Of a DNA stretch of 64,000 nt, positions 22,495-33,759 are shown one piece after another. Where the stretch lies: NCBI GenBank assembly GCA_000827495.1, contig KN817529.1, positions 310,001-374,000 on the forward strand, in the 5' to 3' direction. The notes beneath the pieces were generated by a model that did not search any database, was not told the DNA's origin, and saw only the letters and a program-made list of their open reading frames with translations. The DNA is from Hypholoma sublateritium FD-334 SS-4 (taxonomy: Eukaryota > Basidiomycota > Agaricomycetes > Agaricales > Strophariaceae). Both the position numbers and the translations under genes were made by a program. The stretch's first letter is position 1; each line of letters starts with the position of its first letter.

Positions 22495-24341
22495 GCTAGT
22501 GGAAATTGGTGTTTATGACGGACCCGCAGCGGTTGTCCGCAAAATAAAATTTACGCAAGGGTGAAGCTTTACGCTCTCAAAGTCCACTAGAAAACAGCGT
22601 CAGGTTGCAGAGCAACGAAATTATGAGCAGTAGTCCCAAGCAAAATGGTGGATGTGTTGTGGGTAGAAAGACGTGGCCCTGAATAAGTTCATGCTTTCAA
22701 ATCATCCTCGATTTGGTTGATTTCAAGTTTGAGGCCGGAATGTTTCTCACGACGCCGACTGGTTAGAGTCTAGATGAAGGCTTTCAGTCACGGTAGAGAT
22801 AGTGAGACCTTGAGGCCTTACTTTAGCAACATGGCACCGGATTCGGAAAAGAGGACTAATTTGAGTGCGGCATAGCTTCAACTGCTCGTAGCCTAGTACT
22901 TGATTATTGGACTTCAAATGTATGCCAGTGCAAGTCAGTCAGCGCCAACTGGCAGCGACAGGTGTACCAGATCATCCACTTACCAGGACAACTATAGCAG
23001 GCATGATGTCGCACTTCATGCAGCAGATTTGAGCTTGGCTAACTTAAGCAGTATTGGATACGTTTGGGATACGTACTATTTAGCCTACGACTTGTCGACG
23101 GACATGGGCGGCCCGAAGTCACTGGCCAGTAGCCTTCGAGTGCCTCGAGCGATAGTGGGCAGTGCTACTCTCGAGGAAATGACATTAATAGAGGCATTAA
23201 GTTATCTGAATCTACGAAATACGACGTACCGATTCCAAGGGGAACGTTGTATTTGCCTCGGCCCTGCTACTTGTACGGTCGCTGCGGTTCCAACAGCAGC
23301 CGTAATCTCCTCGGAAGTCTCCCAAGTTAGTGAATCCGCTTCAAGTTACTTATTTGAATAACCATCGTACTACGAAGGCAGGTTTTCCGCAGAGTACTGC
23401 GGGTTTTCAGTATTTTCTGAGTCAGTGGACGATCAGCCTGCTGCACACCACGCACTGAACATTCGGCTTGGAGAATTTCCTCCAGAGATGAGCGGAGACT
23501 AGCTTTATACTGGAGATGGGATGACGAGGCAGCCACGTCTACCGCATGGTATTCCAAACATAAAAGTAACAGCAAGCTTTAGCATACTGGTGGGAATGGT
23601 GATGATCGCCTCCAAGTTCTCCAAGAGTGGGTCAGAGTGGCGGCAACCTGCGCCTTTCAGCGCATCCCACTCCGATCCGAACTCGAACCCGTGCCTTATC
23701 CGCAGCCTCCCAATGTCTTTATGTCCGGCTAAGGTCTACATAATAGCAGTAGCTAGTTCACACTAATCTACTCGTCCAGTGTGTCGCACGCTCGTTTACA
23801 TAATTGCAACGTCGTGACGCATCTCATCCCCGCAGCCGCAGCTCGCAGCAGCCAAGGCCCAATATCCCATCCGTGACAGCTTTCTGATCCAGGCTTCGAT
23901 TTGTTGGCTTTGAAGGCCTCCGTTATGCGCACTGTGAGCGAGTCTTTCTCAAATAAATATGTAGATTTGTTGTGTAGTAGTCATTTATACCTAATGATGC
24001 TCTACATTTTAGTTACCGAACTAAAAGCATATACAGCGGAGTCACGCAAACAATCAATTTGACCTCCCTATCCGTTGGAGACATCATGAGCAAGTATTGT
24101 TGCGGTCAAATTGCGGTGTCGCAGGATATCTAAATGCGGATGCGGCACGGATCGCATGGCAACTATCCCCCGCCCATTTACACTTCGAATTCTACTGCGC
24201 GGCTTTGGCTAGTATTTGATCCCGGAGCATTCATGTAGCTAGGGTTACACTGCGTACGCCTCCGCCATCTGGGAGATCGCCCGGTGACTTCCGGACCGGG
24301 CCGGTCCATAGAAAAAGCCTCTCAAAGTACCATTAAGTACT
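22495..24341. other. intergenic region without a supported gene
   Basis: A plus-strand frame at 22900-23361 is open for about 150 codons but has no motif, no good start and no partner exons. The rest has no coding signal that I can support. Confidence 0.4.
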
Positions 24342-24344
24342 CGG

Positions 24345-24350
24345 TATAAA
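24345..24350 (+). promoter_or_regulatory. TATA box of the Cys-repeat gene
   Basis: TATAAA lies 43 bp upstream of the ATG at 24393 and is followed by a pyrimidine-rich tract (ATCTCTCTTTC), a normal fungal core promoter arrangement. Confidence 0.55.
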
Positions 24351-24392
24351 GCGCACAGTCGATCTCTCTTTCAATCTGCAGCCTACCCCTCC

Positions 24393-25425
24393 ATGGATCA
24401 GAACGCATCTACCAAGTACCAGTCGCCGGCGCGAACAGCGGCGGGCGCCCATCTCCAATCAACTGAGCTGTTTGACATCAAATCATCGTTTCAAAAAGGG
24501 GAAGGCCCACAACCCCGTGCGCTGAAGCGCCGAGACAAAAAATATATGCTTCCCCGATCTCCAAAGTCGCCGACGCTGCGATACAAGCAAAATCCAGGAA
24601 GCAGATCCAGCTCAAGATCCAGCCCCGTCCACCGGCGGACAAAGGATTGCTTCATATCCGTTGATGGTTCGTCTCACCCAGTTTGAAGTATGATGTCAAG
24701 CTCTGGAAGATGCTAATGACTTTTTTGCATGCTTGCTCCTACAATACCGCAACATCCAGTGTCGCAATTGGCAGTTGAATCCTTCCACCTCGCGACTGCT
24801 CCGAATGTGTCCAACTCAAATTGGTCCCCAAGTGAGTGCATTTTCGCAGCTGTTCCTAGCTGCCCTGACTAGGGAAATTAGTACTTTCAGAGGAGCAAAC
24901 TAAGAGCATGGACGTTCGGCGCGCACCGGCGTTTAACCCGGCGCAAAAACATGTCACCAGTTTCTCACTTTTGCGCAGCTTGGATCTGCACCCGGCCATG
25001 GGCTTGGATCCGGATGATTTTTGGGCACTATTTTCACGGTGCCAGGCATGCAACAACTACATGACGACGAGAACCACACCCTATCACCAGTGCCCGGTCG
25101 ATGCCCTTGGTTAGCCGTATTATCTGTTGCAGCTCAAGCATGCCATTAACTTAAAATAGCTTCTGGCGGTCCTCTAATCCGGGAAAATGTCTCTGCGATT
25201 TTTCAAATAGTCAACTGCCCAAATCTCAGAGCATTAGACGCTCATGATTCCGGAAATGAGGCCGGCATTTCCGAAGAATCTTTTCTCGCGGCTTTTTACA
25301 CTTGCCGGCAATGCGGGAGGTATATGACCCGAAGGATGTCCTCCCCGCACAATGACTCAGAATTCGACAAGGATTATTCCGGAAAATGCATTTACATAGC
25401 TACTCAAGCCAGCATCGATGAGTAA
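24393..25425 (+). CDS. unknown 279-residue protein with two Cys-x2-Cys repeats
   Basis: Four exons (24393-24666, 24760-24831, 24882-25109, 25160-25425) join in consistent phase. The first ~110 residues are basic and Ser/Arg-rich (RSPKSPTLRYKQNPG). The C-terminal half has two copies of one motif: FWALFSRCQACNNYMTTR near residue 161 and FLAAFYTCRQCGRYMTRR near residue 232. Each has two cysteines spaced by two residues, an aromatic pair before them, Tyr-Met-Thr after them and a His about ten residues further on. A small metal-binding fold duplicated within the protein is plausible. A TATA box sits just upstream. I cannot name the family. Confidence 0.6.
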
Positions 25426-26283
25426 ACACGAATGCTTCCATGCCCATGATGTCGGCAGTATTTCCCTCCTAGCTTTAGAATTGCAGCTATGTCAAAAAAA
25501 CAAAGCAGGAATAAACTGGAGGTCCATTTCACGCACAAGAATCGATATAGAGTCTTTTTATATTTTAGTGGCTTTGTTTTGCATGCACAATCATAACTAG
25601 TACTACTATGACACACGTTATGTAGACCGCGTCCGGAGCACGCTCACGCGGAGATAGCATTGCGTGCTTCAAATCGGTAGCTGCCAGAGAGGCTGAGCGA
25701 TGGCTGAGACGCAACTCGAGCGACGAGAGCTGTGAAGCGCCCCATTCCCGTCCAGACTCCGGGGTACTTACACTGGAATGAAGAGCGGCGGCGGCAAGGG
25801 CTTATGGGTCTGGAAGCGCGTTTAAGCCACCTCATATGGTCTATTTTGGCACTAGGCTCCATATAGGTTTTCTAATTTCAGGAGCATCCGGTGGCAGACG
25901 GGGCCCGGGCCCGTGGGCGCTGGGCGCTTACTACCGGCCATATCCTAAAATAGATCATCGTGCGTCATTCATTGACGGCGGGTACCCGTGGCGCAGCGCG
26001 AACTTCCGCAGCGCCTAGCAGCGACGCATTTAACCACTGACGCATCCATGGAGTCATATTAAGACAGCGGAAAATTCCGTCGAACGACAGCTTGGTGAGT
26101 ATATTCTGCGCTATTAATCCCACGAATGCCCTGCAGACTCCAAAATCTGCCGCAGGTGGCTGCGGCGGCTGTTCGCGAAAGGTCCTTCTCTGGATTTGAG
26201 CTCACCTCGGGCTCGTTCGGCCTGTTTATACTTTGACAGAATCCTCACAGACAAGACATCTCCACCGCACCAGCAGTGCAAAC
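25426..26283. other. intergenic region without a supported gene
   Basis: No gene seen. A TTTATACTTTG sequence near 26222 could be the core promoter of the next gene. Confidence 0.4.
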
Positions 26284-27366
26284 ATGAAGTCGAGCAGCGC
26301 GAAGCTCATTACGATGGAACCGTCCCTCTGCACATCGCCGACTCAAGATTCCAGTACAGTTGCCGCCGGGGTCTCGCGCATGGACAGAGTCTCGCGCATG
26401 GACAGAGCGGACTTAAACTTGGATTATATACCTACGAGCTGCGCGAACCCGGCCTCTCCAATCAAGGTCCCCAAGAAGCGCAAAGCTCCCCATTGCACAA
26501 AATGCAAACAACCACGAAAAGGCCACCCACGATCAGGCTGTCCTTTCGTCAATTTGCCTCCGCCAACGGCCAACGTCAGCGGAACTTTAGAAATGGGCTC
26601 CGTGCTAATCAATGCCTTGGATGGTGCGGTAGCCATGGCTCTGAGTGGCCCTCAAACCCTCATGCCAGAGCGGAGCGGGCTTGAAAGTCCCATCTTGACG
26701 TCCGTGAGCTTGAAGGGAACCGCATCAAAGCCTTCCCTATCCGGAGTCTTCCACAGCGATGGAAATGACGTCTTGATTGAGCCAAAGCGCTTTCAAGAAT
26801 CTCTTGTTACTGCGACGACCACTACGATCCCCTCCACGGCGCATGGATTCAAGAACTCAAAGCCCAAGCTCCCGATGCAGTCTGACATGCCTAGCACTGT
26901 CCCAAATATACCGCTATCCGCCGCTGGTTTGGCACAGAAGCAAGAGCTGCTAGCCGTAAGCCCCGTACGCTCCGGAAATGAGCAACATATGAAGTTAGAA
27001 GAGTCGCAAGAAAGCTCTGAGTCCGAACAGGCCGTACCGTGCCGCCGTGCTCTGGAGTCGATTTCGCAGAGCACGAGCTCTGTGGATCACGACGGCACCG
27101 TCTTCGATCAAGCTGCTGCGCTTAAATCCAAGATCGAATTGACTACAAACAAGAGTGACGGCCTGGAAGATCTAACTGCGCCTCTCGTCCTCAATAACGA
27201 AGAAAAGGTACTGCGAGCTTTTAATTCCGCGGCCACTGTGGCTGACGCCGCTACTAACGATCGTAGCGTGCTGCTATCGAAGGGCGGGCTACCGACACTT
27301 CAAGCTGTAGCTACAGCAGCGGCTGTTGGAGCAATCGGTGCCTGGGCTGCGTTGGCGTTTTTTTGA
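26284..27366 (+). CDS. tail-anchored CCHC-type zinc-knuckle-like protein of unknown function
   Basis: Single-exon gene of 360 residues starting at the ATG at 26284; upstream in-frame sequence has no ATG. A 15-bp tandem duplication gives VSRMDRVSRMDR near residues 30-41. A basic stretch KVPKKRK precedes Cys71-x2-Cys74-x6-His81-x4-Cys86 (CTKCKQPRKGHPRSGCP), a knuckle-like motif with a longer spacing than the retroviral type. A long Ser/Thr-rich region follows. The C-terminus AVATAAAVGAIGAWAALAFF is a single hydrophobic segment ending at the stop, as in tail-anchored proteins. It may sit on an organelle membrane with the zinc motif in the cytosol; that is inference. Confidence 0.6.
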   Translation: MKSSSAKLITMEPSLCTSPTQDSSTVAAGVSRMDRVSRMDRADLNLDYIPTSCANPASPIKVPKKRKAPHCTKCKQPRKGHPRSGCPFVNLPPPTANVSGTLEMGSVLINALDGAVAMALSGPQTLMPERSGLESPILTSVSLKGTASKPSLSGVFHSDGNDVLIEPKRFQESLVTATTTTIPSTAHGFKNSKPKLPMQSDMPSTVPNIPLSAAGLAQKQELLAVSPVRSGNEQHMKLEESQESSESEQAVPCRRALESISQSTSSVDHDGTVFDQAAALKSKIELTTNKSDGLEDLTAPLVLNNEEKVLRAFNSAATVADAATNDRSVLLSKGGLPTLQAVATAAAVGAIGAWAALAFF

Positions 27367-29884
27367 ACGGATATCATAGTTTCCGAGAAATTGGACTAGA
27401 CTCCTTACTACAGCTTTCTCGGGTACTTAGTTTGGTGTTCCCTTTTTATGCTGCATAATCTAAGAGGCAGACTCCTTCGAGCATGTCCATTTCACGCACT
27501 TATAGCTTCCTGTACGCAGTATTACTGGCCTTATCGCCACCATCCTCTCTTACTGTGTTGACCCTATTCTGCGCGGCCCTACTTTTCCTGCGTGGAATCA
27601 TTGCCGAAGTGGAATATTCAGGGAAGTCCATGATCATCTCCGCCTAAGAGTATTAACTTCGCCTGACCAATGCTTTCTATCTTTGACCTCGTACTTACCT
27701 TGGAATTCAACGCGAACAATACGAAGAACGACGTGGCCCACGCGCGCGGAGTGGGGAACGCGAAGTAGGCGGGCACTGCGCGACGGAGGACGTGTTTCCT
27801 GACGAAGGTCGGAAGGCGGCAGGCCAGATCCTCGGAGTCATGATGTACATCTTCTAATATGATGTATGTGCCATACTCGACGGATCCAACTTCCACCGAC
27901 GCCCACGCTCGCGCCAGACACTACGCTCTGCAACGGCGAGAATTTCAAATCAAAACATATGCATTCCGCGGGAGCGGGCGGCACGCGCCAGCCATTTGGG
28001 CGTGGAATGGAGAATGGAATGGAATACATTTTCGCCGACTACGTTACGAGATCGCAGGGAATCGGCTGGAACACTGAGGGACGGGGGAAATGCGCAGCCC
28101 ATGCCCAGCTGCGGCAACGCCTCCGATGATCATGCTCGATGCGCGTGCATGGGCGGGAGATCATCTCGGGGCGACGAGGCTGCTTGAGGCTCGAGCGCTC
28201 AAGGGCAAGGGCAAGGGCAAGGGCATGTAGTCAGTGAAAGGGCGTACTGCGTGCAAGCCTGAAGACACGTCGGAATGTGTTTCCCCTCCGCTGCGATACG
28301 CGTGGCCTCTTCGAAGCAGCGTCAACACGCGCGGGCCTAAATGTAAACTATTGGAAGCGCTGAGAGCAGCCCAGCGGACATGCGTGAAACTGGACACGCA
28401 GTATCCGCGCTGTTTTGGTCAGTACGATGAGCTGGAGGCAGTCAGAGGCAGTCACGGTTGCGCGCCGTCGAGTCTGTGGAGCGGGATCCGGATTCCGGAG
28501 GCTCGGGGGAAGTTTCAGCGTACGCGACTGATCATGTGAGTAAGTACGTTGGGCCTTTGGCAACGGTTAGCCTGTATTAGTAATACATACCGCTAATCCA
28601 CATCCTTCCACATCTCAAGATCTCACCGCCCAACAAACATGCGTCCGTCCGCCATTTTTTGAATAGCTGATCAGCCCCTACGAGCCTCTGCACAACGCGC
28701 TCACTGATTGCTCAGGCTACGGCGCATCATCCGAACCGCTTCCGCATTTCAGCTCAAGCCGCCGCCGCCGCTACGCTGAGCCTGCGCAGTGCGCCTCGGT
28801 AAACTGTGAGTTTGTTGATCGGCTGAGCCCATCGTATGAGCTCCCGATGTGCGCCGTACTGCTCACGGAATAGCTGACACGTCGACTGCTGCGTCGTTCA
28901 AGGTCGTTCATCCCGGTCAGCCGTCACCCCTACGAACCAATCTGTGGATAAACTGTGAGGGCCACTAGTAGACGGTAAGCGACGCATGCACAGATTGGTC
29001 GAGCTCAACGTATGAGCTCCCAATCTGCGCGGCTGCTGCTTTGAGATTAGGATGGCCTGACCGACGCGTTGGAACTCCTCATAGTCGCCCCTCCGCATAC
29101 AATGCAGCCGCTCAACATACTGGCCGACGACGCCACCCCGATTCGCGCTATTTCTGCAGATGTTGACTTCGCGGCCATGCTGCATGAGTCAATCCAAACC
29201 TAGGGCCAATGCGACGAGGTGCTTCCGGGTCAGCCCCTACAACCTCAATATACACGATGCTGATGCCGGCGAACTCATACGCCTCCTATGGCCCTGTAGA
29301 TTCCGTACTTCCCAGCCTGCCGCACGCAGAATCCAACGATGCATCCGCGCCACCGGCTCTCGGCCTACCGAGCGGGAGATCTTTTACTTGGAGCCGCGGG
29401 CCCTTCAAAACAGTCACGCCAGAGCAAGAAACAGTAATTGTTCGCGATGGATACCGTGCGGCGTGTGTCCAGCACCATCGCCCAGAAGCACCTCAGCAAT
29501 ATCCTCCCCACTCAGACGGACCTGGAAGCCGCCGGGTTACCCGTTGCACGCGGAGCTTACACAGCGTTAAACAAGCCATCGCCGCCCCAGATTGAAGGTG
29601 AGCCCTCGCCATGAGCCAGGCCTAAATCACAGCCCCTTTCTGCAGATCACCCCAGCCAGTTGTAGACGTCAATGGCTACATTATCGGACATGCCCGCTTG
29701 TCGGCCCCTCAGCTCCCAGCGCCCATCCACGACTACAGAGCGAATCGGAACCCGCTCAGCGACCAATCCCCGCCGAAAGTCTCAAGAACCGCCGCTCCTC
29801 AGCTCGCACGCGGCACGACCGGAGCCATCAACCTGTCGGGCTTCAGCATCGAACGCAGCAGTGACCGGCATGGCGACGTACAAA
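27367..29884. other. decayed or non-coding DNA with one exon-like piece
   Basis: A minus-strand exon-like piece at about 27896-27700 reads EVGSVEYGTYIILEDVHHD through PTPRAWATSFFVLFALNSK. It is followed by a good GTAAGTACG donor and a CTCTTAG acceptor leading to EMIMDFPEYSTSAM, but no complete gene could be assembled and no family was recognised. Short GGGCAA repeats occur near 28201. The stretch 28.6-29.6 kb has GC-rich coding-like patches without a stable frame. Confidence 0.35.
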
Positions 29885-31025
29885 TGAGCTTCGCCGACAT
29901 TGAAGCAGGCCTCGGCCCGTCGCGCGCGCCGTCGTCATCCGCGCCGCAGTTGAAGGAGGACAATGTGTTCCAGAGCCTGCAGTCGTCCTTGTACCTGCAA
30001 GTCTTCAAGATGAACGTCAACGTGCAGGGCATCCTGAAGCTCGTCGACTAGCTGGGGACGGGGAAGGACTCGGCGGCGCTGCACAAGAGCCTGTACGCAG
30101 CCCTGCGCCCCCGCCTGTCCGTCCGCAGCTAATCACGATCTCCTCTCTGGAATAGACATGATCTGACGGAGACCACCCGCGCTATGGCGAAACGAGGGTC
30201 GGAGGATCTGAAGAAGCTCTCTGAGATACAGGCGTCGCTGGTAGGTGCCGACTCCTGACGTTTGCGGAATGTCCGATGCTCACTCCGGTACTCTAGCCCC
30301 ACCAGAAGACGGCACTCCAGAAGACGTCGCACGACCTGCAGATGTCGCTCGTCGCATTTCAGCGGGCGCAGCAGGTAAGTGCGGAGCGGCAGCGGACGGT
30401 AGTAGCTGGGATCAAGCTGGCCGTTGACGACGAGCACGATCATCCCCCGTACGTGCGCCACAATGGCCTGATATTGTCCCCGCCTCCTAATATGCATGCT
30501 TTCACGTTTAGCAACCCCAATGAACCAGAACCGACGGCTCAGGAGCAACGCCAGGCGCAGATACTCCAGGAGCAACTGTCGCCGCACGAACTGGCTTATC
30601 AGGGGTCGATCATCCCAGAACGGGAGGCTGAGGTTCTGGAGATTGAGACAGGTATCCACGACCTATCCGAGATATTCCACAACCTGGGCACGCTGGTAAA
30701 TCAGCAGGGATTGATACGACCTCGTTTATTTTGGTGGCGGTGGCCCGGAGAGGGCAGCACTGTGGATTCGTCATGCTAATTACCGACCTCGTCACTTGCA
30801 GATAACATTGAGCTGAATATCTCCTCCATTGCTGTGGACACTGCATCAGCATCGCAAGAGCTGACGACGGCGGCTGATTATCAAAGGAGGGCGGGGAAGC
30901 GGGCAGCTTACTTGATGTTCATCCTCGCCATTGTTGCTGGTGTTGTGCTCCTAGCCGTGGGTTGCTCCCCCTTTTCTAGGTACCCATCTTGCTGACCGTC
31001 TTCTGTCTTCATACAGATTCTTTCA
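29885..31025 (+). pseudogene. Pep12-type Qa-SNARE (syntaxin) pseudogene
   Basis: The reading follows fungal Pep12-like syntaxins (endosomal/vacuolar t-SNAREs). It starts MSFADIEAGLG, has LQVFKMNVNVQGILKLVD, then LHDLTETTRAMAKRGSEDLK, PHQKTALQKTSHDLQ and VAFQRAQQVSAERQR. The SNARE helix begins at IIPEREAEVLEIETGI and continues as NIELNISSIAVDTASAS, and a C-terminal membrane anchor follows (AYLMFILAIVAGVVLLAV). A TAG at 30049-30051 replaces the Gln expected after KLVD, most simply a CAG-to-TAG change. After TLVNQQG the expected splice donor is lost (ATACGACC where GGTACGACC would be expected). Other introns still have good sites, so decay is fairly recent. Confidence 0.75.
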
Positions 31026-31412
31026 TGATGGTACCATTTTTTCGATTTCAACATCTACGCCCGCCGTAACGACGCTTGGAATATCTAAATCGGTCCCGCG
31101 GCCGCGGCTGCATTTGACTGCACACCCTATATGTACTCTCGTGTGATCAGCCCAGGACGCGACTAAAAGCGCGTTTTACTCTCTTTTCTGGCCCCCATCC
31201 ACTTCCTTGCTTCCTAATTATTCCCGCCCAGCATTAACCGCTGGGAAATTCGAACTTCGCCCGCCACCGCACAGGAACCAACCATATCATCCTCTCGCCC
31301 TAGATCTGCCTCAGCGGAGAAGCCGGGGGGCTCCAAGTCGCTCAATGACTACGTACGAAGGCTATATACCCTCTTTCCATCTAGATCTTACTGAGATGTG
31401 ATTATCTTGTAG

Positions 31413-32880
31413 CAACTGGGCGATTCGCTTGGGAAAGGAGCGTTTGGACAGGTCTATCGTATGCGCGCTTTCCCTCGTTAAGCCGAACGTCTCATTGACT
31501 GGACGAGCAGGGGCTTTGAACTGGGCGAGTGTATCTCCGGCAAGATGCTGCTCAAGCACCCGTGGATGGTGTCCGCGCGCAGACAGATGGCGGACGGCCG
31601 GGACCGGCTGCGCGAGATCACGGGCACGAAGCGGCACTCGAACTACAACTACAACGAGGCGGTGCTGAAGGTGCATGAGTGGAACGAGACTCTGAAATGT
31701 AAGTGCGGCATCAGTACGCTTGGACTGCGGCTGATGTTTCTGTAATTTATTTCCCCAGCGCCGTCAAAGCCGTCAAAGCACCCACCGCTAAATGCGCGCC
31801 CCAGCTCGCCCACGCAACACCGATCTGCGGAGCTCCCACAGTCCACGTCGTTGCCCTCGCTGACCAGCGGCCCGTCGGGGTGGAAGTCGGGCACCGCACC
31901 GGCGAGCAAGATCGGGATCAACCTCGCTGAGAAAGTGCAGCCACTCTCGTTCGTGCTGCAGGCGCCAGAGGAGCAGACGGACAACTGGGACGACGACTTC
32001 GAGGAGGGGATATCATTTACGAAGCTGCAAGGTGCGCGCGGTTCAACAAACGCGCATAGCAAAAGCACTTTAACACTCTGGGAAGCTCTAGAAAAGCCCG
32101 CCTCGGACGACGACCGAAACGAGATGGAGGACAATGCCCAGACTATCCGCCCGACCCGTAGCCCAGGCCTCGCAACCATACCCCTCGCACAGCCTCCGCC
32201 GGCGGAGATCCCGCCCATCGTCGAGGACTATTCAGACATGGCATCCGAGGAAGACTAGGCATGGCTGCAAGAGAAGGTCGCAAACCTCAAGGTACATTCC
32301 TCTCAGTCCTTTGTACCCTTCCATCCCAACCTGTCCCCGTGTTTCCCGCGCCCCGCTTTATAGGCACTGGCTGACCCACATTGCACCCACAGATGAAAAA
32401 TTCCGTCCGACGCGGGCTCCTCCATTCTGACGACATCAAGACGATCGGGCTCGCCGCCGCCACGGGGCCAGCACCGCTCTCTGCTGCTCTGCCCGGCCTC
32501 GTACGGAAGCCCTCGCGGCAGTCGATCAACACGTTCGACACGCAACACGCGCGCGGAGGCTCCCTGGCGAGTGCGCCCGGCGGGGCGGGCTCGTTCGGGC
32601 GCAATGAGGCGAAGAAGGCGCAGAACCAGGCGGAGTTCGGTAAATAAATACGCGGAGGATGACGAGGAGGACTATGAGGATGTGTTTGGGAAGGTGAACG
32701 CGACTTGTGAGTCCGCACGGTCCTCTGCGGTGTTCGCCTGGGGGTTGGCCTGATACAGCTTCTTTTGGTAGCCATGGAGCAGCCCCTGCAGACACTGCAG
32801 CTGAACACGCGGCCGTCGGACAAGTCGTGGGTATGTGGTCTTGTCTCGCCCAATCTGACATATACTGATGTTGCTCGTGT
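31413..32880 (+). pseudogene. Cdc7/SepH-type septation kinase pseudogene with deleted catalytic core
   Basis: The sequence begins with a kinase glycine loop, QLGDSLGKGAFGQ, joined to VYR and ALNW. It then jumps directly to the end of the catalytic domain and the tail: LLKHPWMVSARRQM, KRHSNYNYNEAVLKVHEWNE, EEQTDNWDDDFEEGISF, NAQTIRPTRSPG and NSVRRGLLHSDDIKTIGLAA. This order fits fungal SepH/Cdc7 STE-type kinases of the septation initiation network. About 200 residues containing all catalytic motifs (VAIK, HRD, DFG) are missing near 31.53 kb, and a TAG stands at 32256-32258 in the tail. It lies about 400 bp after the SNARE pseudogene on the same strand, so both may derive from one duplicated block. 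Confidence 0.7.
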
Positions 32881-33759
32881 TCATACTCAGGCTCTGGCTG
32901 GAACTGCCATAACGCCGTATGTAGGGCGCTATTAGCAGAAGCGTTTATCTGATCTCATTCATCTATAGTCTTTGCCTGAAACCCTCGGCGGGGTATTGGT
33001 GCCAGCCGACCGCCGATCATCGCCAGCAATTCGAAGCTGAAATCGCCCAGGTTATGCAATCTGATATGAAGAAAGGCGCGAGATTATGATTCGGTATCGA
33101 ACCAGTCATTCTCGTAGCCTACCGACGGCATTCCGGGCCCTTCATCAAGCCCCAGCTAAGCATCTGTCGGCGGCTCTAAGTTGGCGCGCCTGTACGATGA
33201 TGGGACATCAGCCCGAAAACATCCCACTGCGATATGCTGCTCGCCGATGTCGATGTCAAGTCGGGCTCTCTGGTTTCCGGTTTTTTTTTGAGAAGGAATC
33301 TAACCCCCCGACGCGGTAAAGGAAAAAGATGATTGAAGAGATCGCTACGCAAACAAGCTGGACCGAACTTGAATTCCTTGTTTCCCCTCGCCATTGGGGC
33401 TTAGGCCACGCACAGCCATGCGATTACATTCGGAGCTGGGTATCGGCCGTGCGCATTTTCATGGTCGGGATATGCACATCCAGGGACCAGCAGTTCTTGG
33501 CTCCTACTTCTACCGATGATCACGAAGATACCGGGGAGGGCGATGAGTCGGATGGCAATGCGTCTGATCTTCACAGCTCGGAGACTGAAGGTCCTGATAG
33601 TGCAGCGGCTAATCCTAAAGCAGGATGGGGTTCTGGTCGCGTTCGCAGCGACAAATCTCTTGCAATGATATCTACCTCCTGGAATAAGATGTCCTCCTCG
33701 CAAAGTAAAGATGCAGTAAACATGAGATCGCGCATTTGGAGAGCATATATTATCAACAA
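32881..33759. other. no supported gene
   Basis: The first ~200 bp may hold further scraps of the kinase block. A plus-strand frame at 33329-33769 is open for about 146 codons with an acidic Ser/Asp-rich stretch (EDTGEGDESDGNASDLHSSE), but it has no family motif and converges on the OB-fold-like ORF. I do not count it as a gene. Confidence 0.35.

Noticed and set aside
22900..23361. Plus-strand frame of about 150 codons
   Set aside because: Starts without a good ATG, has no motif and cannot be extended by splicing.
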